A stretch of DNA of 8,842 nucleotides, from assembly GCA_031286085.1 (NCBI GenBank), contig JAITUX010000187.1:1-8842 (forward strand). Direction: 5' to 3'. The stretch is from Candidatus Adiutrix sp. (GTDB lineage: Bacteria; Desulfobacterota; Desulfarculia; Adiutricales; Adiutricaceae). Positions within the stretch are counted from its first letter, which is position 1. Every line of letters begins with the position of its first letter. The notes beneath the pieces are model-generated. The model made no database searches and was not told the origin of the DNA. It worked only from the letters and a program-made list of their open reading frames with translations. Below are positions 6,726-8,842 of the stretch, piece after piece. The position numbers were made by a program, and so were the translations under genes.

Positions 6726-7882
6726 GGGTTTTCCTTTTCCCCGGAGGAGAAAAACAAGGACTTCAATTCCTCCAGGGTGGCGCTCTTTTTCAAGGCCTGA
6801 AAAAATCTCCGCACCTTGGGCAGTTGAGTGCTCATGAGGGCCAGAGTCTGATATTGCTCCTCGTGGGGTTTCAAGGGCGAGCCGCTCCAGGCGCGGCGTC
6901 CGGCCGGCACCCGGCCGCTGCCCACCCCGGTCTGGGCGGTGAGGATGGCGTCGTCGCCTATGGTCACGCCCGGGCCCACGCCCACCTGGCCCAGCAGAAA
7001 AACCCGGTCCCCGAGGACGGCATGCCCGCCAAGCCCCGCCTGGGCCACCACCAGGCAATCGCGCCCCAGGCGGACATTGTGGCCGATCTGGGCCAGGTTG
7101 TCTATCTTGGTGCCCCGGCCGACGACCGTATCGGCCACCAGGCCCCGGTCCACGGCGGCCTGGGCCCCTATCTCCACGTCGTCCTCCAGCACCACGCCGC
7201 CTTGATGCTCGTTCTTGAAGTGGATCAGCCGGCCGTCCGGGGTCGGCAGCTGGCTGTAGCCGAAGCCGTCGTCGCCGATGACGGCCCCGGAGTGAATCTG
7301 GCAGCGGTCGCCCACCCGGACGCCCCAGCGCAGGACGGCCAGGGGATGGATGAGGCAGTCCTCGCCGACGACCACGCCGTCGTCCAGGAAAGCCCGGGGC
7401 CCTACCACGGTCCGGGCGCCCAGGCGCACCCCGCGGCCGATATGGGCGCCCTGGCCCAGAATAACCCCCGGCCCCAGGCTCACCGTGGCCCGATCCACAA
7501 AAAAAGCTTCGCCGGCCGCGGGTCCCGGCCTGATCTCCGCCCCGGCCAGGGCCAGGCACACGGAGAACAAGAGGCGCGGCTCGGCCGTGACCAGGGCCGG
7601 TAATTTAAGGGGCGAAGCCGCCAGGGCGGGGGGAAGGATTACCGCCGCCGCCCCGGCTTCCTCCGCCCGCTTAAGGTATGGCGCGGCCACGGCGAAGGTC
7701 AGGCAGCCGGGGCCGCTTTCCTCGGCCGCGCTCAGGGCGGTCACCCGCACCCCGCCATCGCCCGCCAGGGTGACGGCCGGGGCCTGATCCGGGGCGCCCA
7801 GGACGGCCAACTGGCGGCCCAGGGCGGCGGAAGCCTCGGCGGCCAGTTCGGCCAAGGGGCGCGGCCTGTTCAATACCAGCAT
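6722..7882 (-). CDS. lpxD: UDP-3-O-(3-hydroxyacyl)glucosamine N-acyltransferase LpxD
   Basis: LpxD adds the second, N-linked 3-hydroxyacyl chain to UDP-3-O-acylglucosamine, the third lipid A step. The 386 residues exceed the E. coli enzyme (341). Residues about 1-115 form the uridine-binding domain ([16 protein letters not shown] at 48-63). Residues 120-335 are hexapeptide beta-helix repeats, including IGDDGFGYS (202-210), [13 protein letters not shown] (228-240), [19 protein letters not shown] (245-263) and QIGHNV (265-270) with the catalytic H268. A charged helical tail (about 338-386) follows and is probably the acyl-carrier-binding end. The motif reads IGHN where IAHN is common, a mild change next to the catalytic residue. 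ATG at 7882 has GGAG 5 bases upstream. It lies 209 bases downstream of skp, with a terminator between them, so it probably starts a separate transcript or depends on read-through. The stop overlaps fabZ. Confidence 0.97.
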   Translation of the reverse strand: MLVLNRPRPLAELAAEASAALGRQLAVLGAPDQAPAVTLAGDGGVRVTALSAAEESGPGCLTFAVAAPYLKRAEEAGAAAVILPPALAASPLKLPALVTAEPRLLFSVCLALAGAEIRPGPAAGEAFFVDRATVSLGPGVILGQGAHIGRGVRLGARTVVGPRAFLDDGVVVGEDCLIHPLAVLRWGVRVGDRCQIHSGAVIGDDGFGYSQLPTPDGRLIHFKNEHQGGVVLEDDVEIGAQAAVDRGLVADTVVGRGTKIDNLAQIGHNVRLGRDCLVVAQAGLGGHAVLGDRVFLLGQVGVGPGVTIGDDAILTAQTGVGSGRVPAGRRAWSGSPLKPHEEQYQTLALMSTQLPKVRRFFQALKKSATLEELKSLFFSSGEKENP

Positions 7883-7985
7883 CGGGGCTCCGCTTGCGCC
7901 GGCCGAAAACCGGGCGGCGTCCCTCCTCGCCGAGGGCCGGGCTTGGCGACGCGCCAGGGTTTCAAAGCGCGGCGCCCTGGTTGAT

Positions 7986-8016
7986 AAAAAACCGGCCCAC
8001 CGAAACCGGCGGGCCG
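7986..8016 (-). terminator. Intrinsic terminator after skp
   Basis: On the minus strand a stem of about 10 base pairs (arms 8007-8016 and 7993-8002, one G-U pair) closes a GTTT loop. It is followed after two bases by a run of six Ts (7991-7986). This is a textbook rho-independent terminator for transcripts coming from skp. It separates the chaperone gene from lpxD and the rest of the cluster, so the lipid A genes need their own promoter or partial read-through. Confidence 0.85.
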
Positions 8017-8020
8017 CGGA

Positions 8021-8049
8021 ATTAGATTCGCCAATGGCGCGGGGGCCAA
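8021..8049 (-). promoter_or_regulatory. Candidate sigma-70-type promoter for lpxD
   Basis: Minus-strand TTGGCC (8049-8044), a 17-base spacer and TCTAAT (8026-8021) resemble a sigma-70 promoter (4 of 6 and 5 of 6 matches). The -10 lacks the important second-position A. Transcription would start near 8014, inside the first arm of the skp terminator, leaving a leader of about 130 bases before lpxD. It is the best promoter-like match I saw in the skp-lpxD gap, but weak matches of this kind arise by chance. Confidence 0.3.
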
Positions 8050-8066
8050 GACGGCGGCCATCTTCG

Positions 8067-8090
8067 GGCCCCCGGCCGAAAAGGGGCCGG
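8067..8090 (-). other. GC-rich hairpin just after the skp stop
   Basis: Two mutually exclusive 6-bp all-GC stems are possible here: 8067-8072 with 8083-8088, or 8072-8077 with 8085-8090. The second begins two bases after the skp stop codon. Neither is followed by a T run, so this is not an intrinsic terminator. A stabilising 3' structure for skp mRNA is the simplest guess. Confidence 0.35.
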
Positions 8091-8091
8091 T

Positions 8092-8634
8092 TTACTTCTT
8101 CTTGTCAATGGCCTTGATGATTTCGGCCGTCATATCCATGGTCTCCAGGGCGAAAACCACCCCGGACCTCTGGGTCTCCAAAACCACCAGGTACCCGCGC
8201 GACTTGGCCAGTTCGCCCGCGGCCTGGACCACGCTGTCCATCAGGGGCTTCATCTTCTGCTCCTCGGCCTTGCGCATCTCCTCGTTATAGGCGGCCAACT
8301 GTTCCTGGTAGGCCATGACCTTGTTCTTAAGGTTTTCGTCCTTCTTGCGCAAGTCGTCATTGCTGGCCGAGCCGGAAGAAGCCAATTGGCGCAATTCCGT
8401 GCTGAGCTTCTTGATTTCATCCTCTTTTTTCTTCAATTCATCCTGGCGCTTCTTGAAGTCGGCCTCCAGGGCCTTCTTGACTTCCTTGCCCCGCTGGGAA
8501 TCCGCAAAAACTTTCTGCAGGTCGAAGACGCCGATGCTTGACTGGGCCGGCTGGGCCGAAACCGGGCCTGAAAAGAGAAAAATAATGGCCGCGGCCGAGG
8601 CCAGGGCCAGAAACGGACGGGGTAAGGCTCTCAT
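8092..8634 (-). CDS. skp: Skp/OmpH family periplasmic chaperone
   Basis: Skp is a trimeric periplasmic chaperone that holds unfolded outer-membrane proteins on their way to the BAM complex. The 180-residue precursor has a signal peptide: a basic start (MRALPR), a hydrophobic core (residues 8-22) and a likely signal peptidase I site after VSA (residue 27). The mature protein opens with the OmpH strand [14 protein letters not shown] (33-46). It continues into a long Lys/Glu-rich coiled-coil hairpin (about 48-135), then returns to the body strand [15 protein letters not shown] (148-162). Length and layout match the family. ATG at 8634 has GGAG 8 bases upstream. An in-frame GTG at 8739 is rejected because the extra 35 residues are not signal-like and would cover the promoter. 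Position next to lpxD is as in E. coli. The gene is closed by an intrinsic terminator, so it may be expressed alone or with an upstream gene. Confidence 0.95.
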   Translation of the reverse strand: MRALPRPFLALASAAAIIFLFSGPVSAQPAQSSIGVFDLQKVFADSQRGKEVKKALEADFKKRQDELKKKEDEIKKLSTELRQLASSGSASNDDLRKKDENLKNKVMAYQEQLAAYNEEMRKAEEQKMKPLMDSVVQAAGELAKSRGYLVVLETQRSGVVFALETMDMTAEIIKAIDKKK

Positions 8635-8672
8635 TTTTTTCTCTCCGCTTAGAAATTTCCCAAAGCGAATCC

Positions 8673-8700
8673 GAGCCCCAGGGGAGGCTCCTTCGAAAGG
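8673..8700 (-). promoter_or_regulatory. Tandem hairpins in the skp leader
   Basis: On the minus strand a small stem (CCTT/AAGG, 8700-8690) is followed directly by a stronger one. The stronger stem pairs GAGCC with GGCTC (8690-8686 with 8677-8673), with further inner C-G pairs and one bulged base. Both lie in the predicted untranslated leader of skp, about 40 bases before the start codon. They could stabilise the mRNA or affect ribosome loading. I match this to no known riboswitch or thermometer. Confidence 0.3.
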
Positions 8701-8729
8701 CTGATCAAGGTCGCCCTGAATCTTTCCGA

Positions 8730-8758
8730 ATATTACCACATTTATCAGGTTTTGGCCA
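8730..8758 (-). promoter_or_regulatory. Candidate sigma-70-type promoter for skp
   Basis: Minus-strand TGGCCA (8758-8753), a 17-base spacer and TAATAT (8735-8730) form a plausible promoter. A TG one base before the -10 adds an extended -10 element. Start would be near 8723, giving a leader of about 89 bases. It lies in the most A+T-rich patch of the window, outside any supported gene, which favours a real promoter. I saw no convincing sigma-E-type pair here. Confidence 0.4.
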
Positions 8759-8797
8759 GATTTTTCCAGGTGGGGGAGGCCGTTAATCAGGGTTTTC

Positions 8798-8842
8798 TTA
8801 CGGCGCTCCCCAGGTCATTAGCAGCTCCCACCCCAGGCGGGC
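8798..8842 (-). CDS. Possible C-terminal tail of an upstream gene
   Basis: A frame open at the window edge gives ARLGWELLMTWGAP and then TAA (8800-8798). Leu, Trp, Leu, Met and Trp fall on alternate positions, as in a transmembrane beta-strand, and bamA is the expected gene upstream of skp. However, it is only 14 codons, it lacks the usual terminal Phe of BamA, and another frame also stays open to a TGA at 8789. Treat it as a hint only. Confidence 0.2.
   Translation of the reverse strand, partial: ARLGWELLMTWGAP

Noticed and set aside
6726..7559. N-terminal extension of the fabZ frame
   Set aside because: It is the out-of-frame shadow of lpxD. FabZ begins at its normal N-terminus at 6725, in an ATGA overlap.
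5660..7603. Plus-strand open frames 5660-6379, 6189-6800 and 6824-7603
   Set aside because: They are antisense to lpxA, fabZ and lpxD, whose catalytic motifs are intact. Their compositions are biased and no domain is recognisable.
7870..8061. 63-codon minus-strand ORF between skp and lpxD
   Set aside because: It runs through the intrinsic terminator, has no recognisable domain, and overlaps the lpxD start in another frame.
8635..8739. GTG start at 8739 for skp
   Set aside because: It would put 35 non-signal residues before a good signal peptide and would cover the candidate -10. The ATG at 8634 has a proper Shine-Dalgarno.
1..8842. CRISPR array, insertion sequence, prophage, tRNA or rRNA
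   Set aside because: I saw no regularly spaced repeats, transposase or integrase motifs, cloverleaf or rRNA-like sequence. The window is nearly filled with housekeeping envelope and RNA genes of uniform composition.

Overview
The window is a compact, G+C-rich (about two thirds by eye) bacterial segment in which every gene I can support lies on the minus strand, so it reads from right to left. It is an envelope-biogenesis cluster of a Gram-negative, LPS-making bacterium. The order skp - lpxD - fabZ - lpxA - lpxI - lpxB is the classic lipid A cluster, followed by an RNB-family exoribonuclease, a DUF4416 protein and yicC. The use of LpxI instead of LpxH, the DUF4416 gene and the strong GC codon bias suggest a Desulfobacterota-type (former Deltaproteobacteria) genome. 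That is inferred from gene content, not from a search.

Layout in the direction of transcription. 8842-8798: a possible last 14 codons of an upstream gene (bamA would be expected there; not proven). 8758-8635: a candidate promoter and a structured leader for skp. 8634-8092: skp, a periplasmic chaperone. 8090-7883: a GC hairpin, a candidate second promoter and a convincing intrinsic terminator. 7882-6240: lpxD and fabZ. 6239-6149: a short spacer. 6148-5369: lpxA. 5368-5252: a spacer with a perfect 18-bp inverted repeat and a possible nine-codon leader ORF. 5251-1: lpxI, lpxB, RNB exonuclease, DUF4416 and yicC, with yicC cut by the window edge. No gene-free stretch exceeds 300 bases.

Function. 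FabZ dehydrates 3-hydroxyacyl-ACP for fatty acid elongation and so competes with LpxA and LpxD, which use 3-hydroxyacyl-ACP to acylate UDP-GlcNAc. LpxI cleaves UDP-diacylglucosamine to lipid X, and LpxB joins lipid X to a second UDP-diacylglucosamine to make the lipid A disaccharide. Skp escorts outer-membrane proteins through the periplasm. LpxC, which acts between LpxA and LpxD, is not in the window. The last three genes (two RNA-degradation proteins and one of unknown function) are tied to the lipid A genes by consecutive 4-base stop/start overlaps, so they are probably co-transcribed and translationally coupled. There is no sign of mobile DNA, CRISPR, tRNA or rRNA. The genes are mostly well-known families; the more unusual points are the regulatory spacers and the coupling of lipid A synthesis to RNA turnover.
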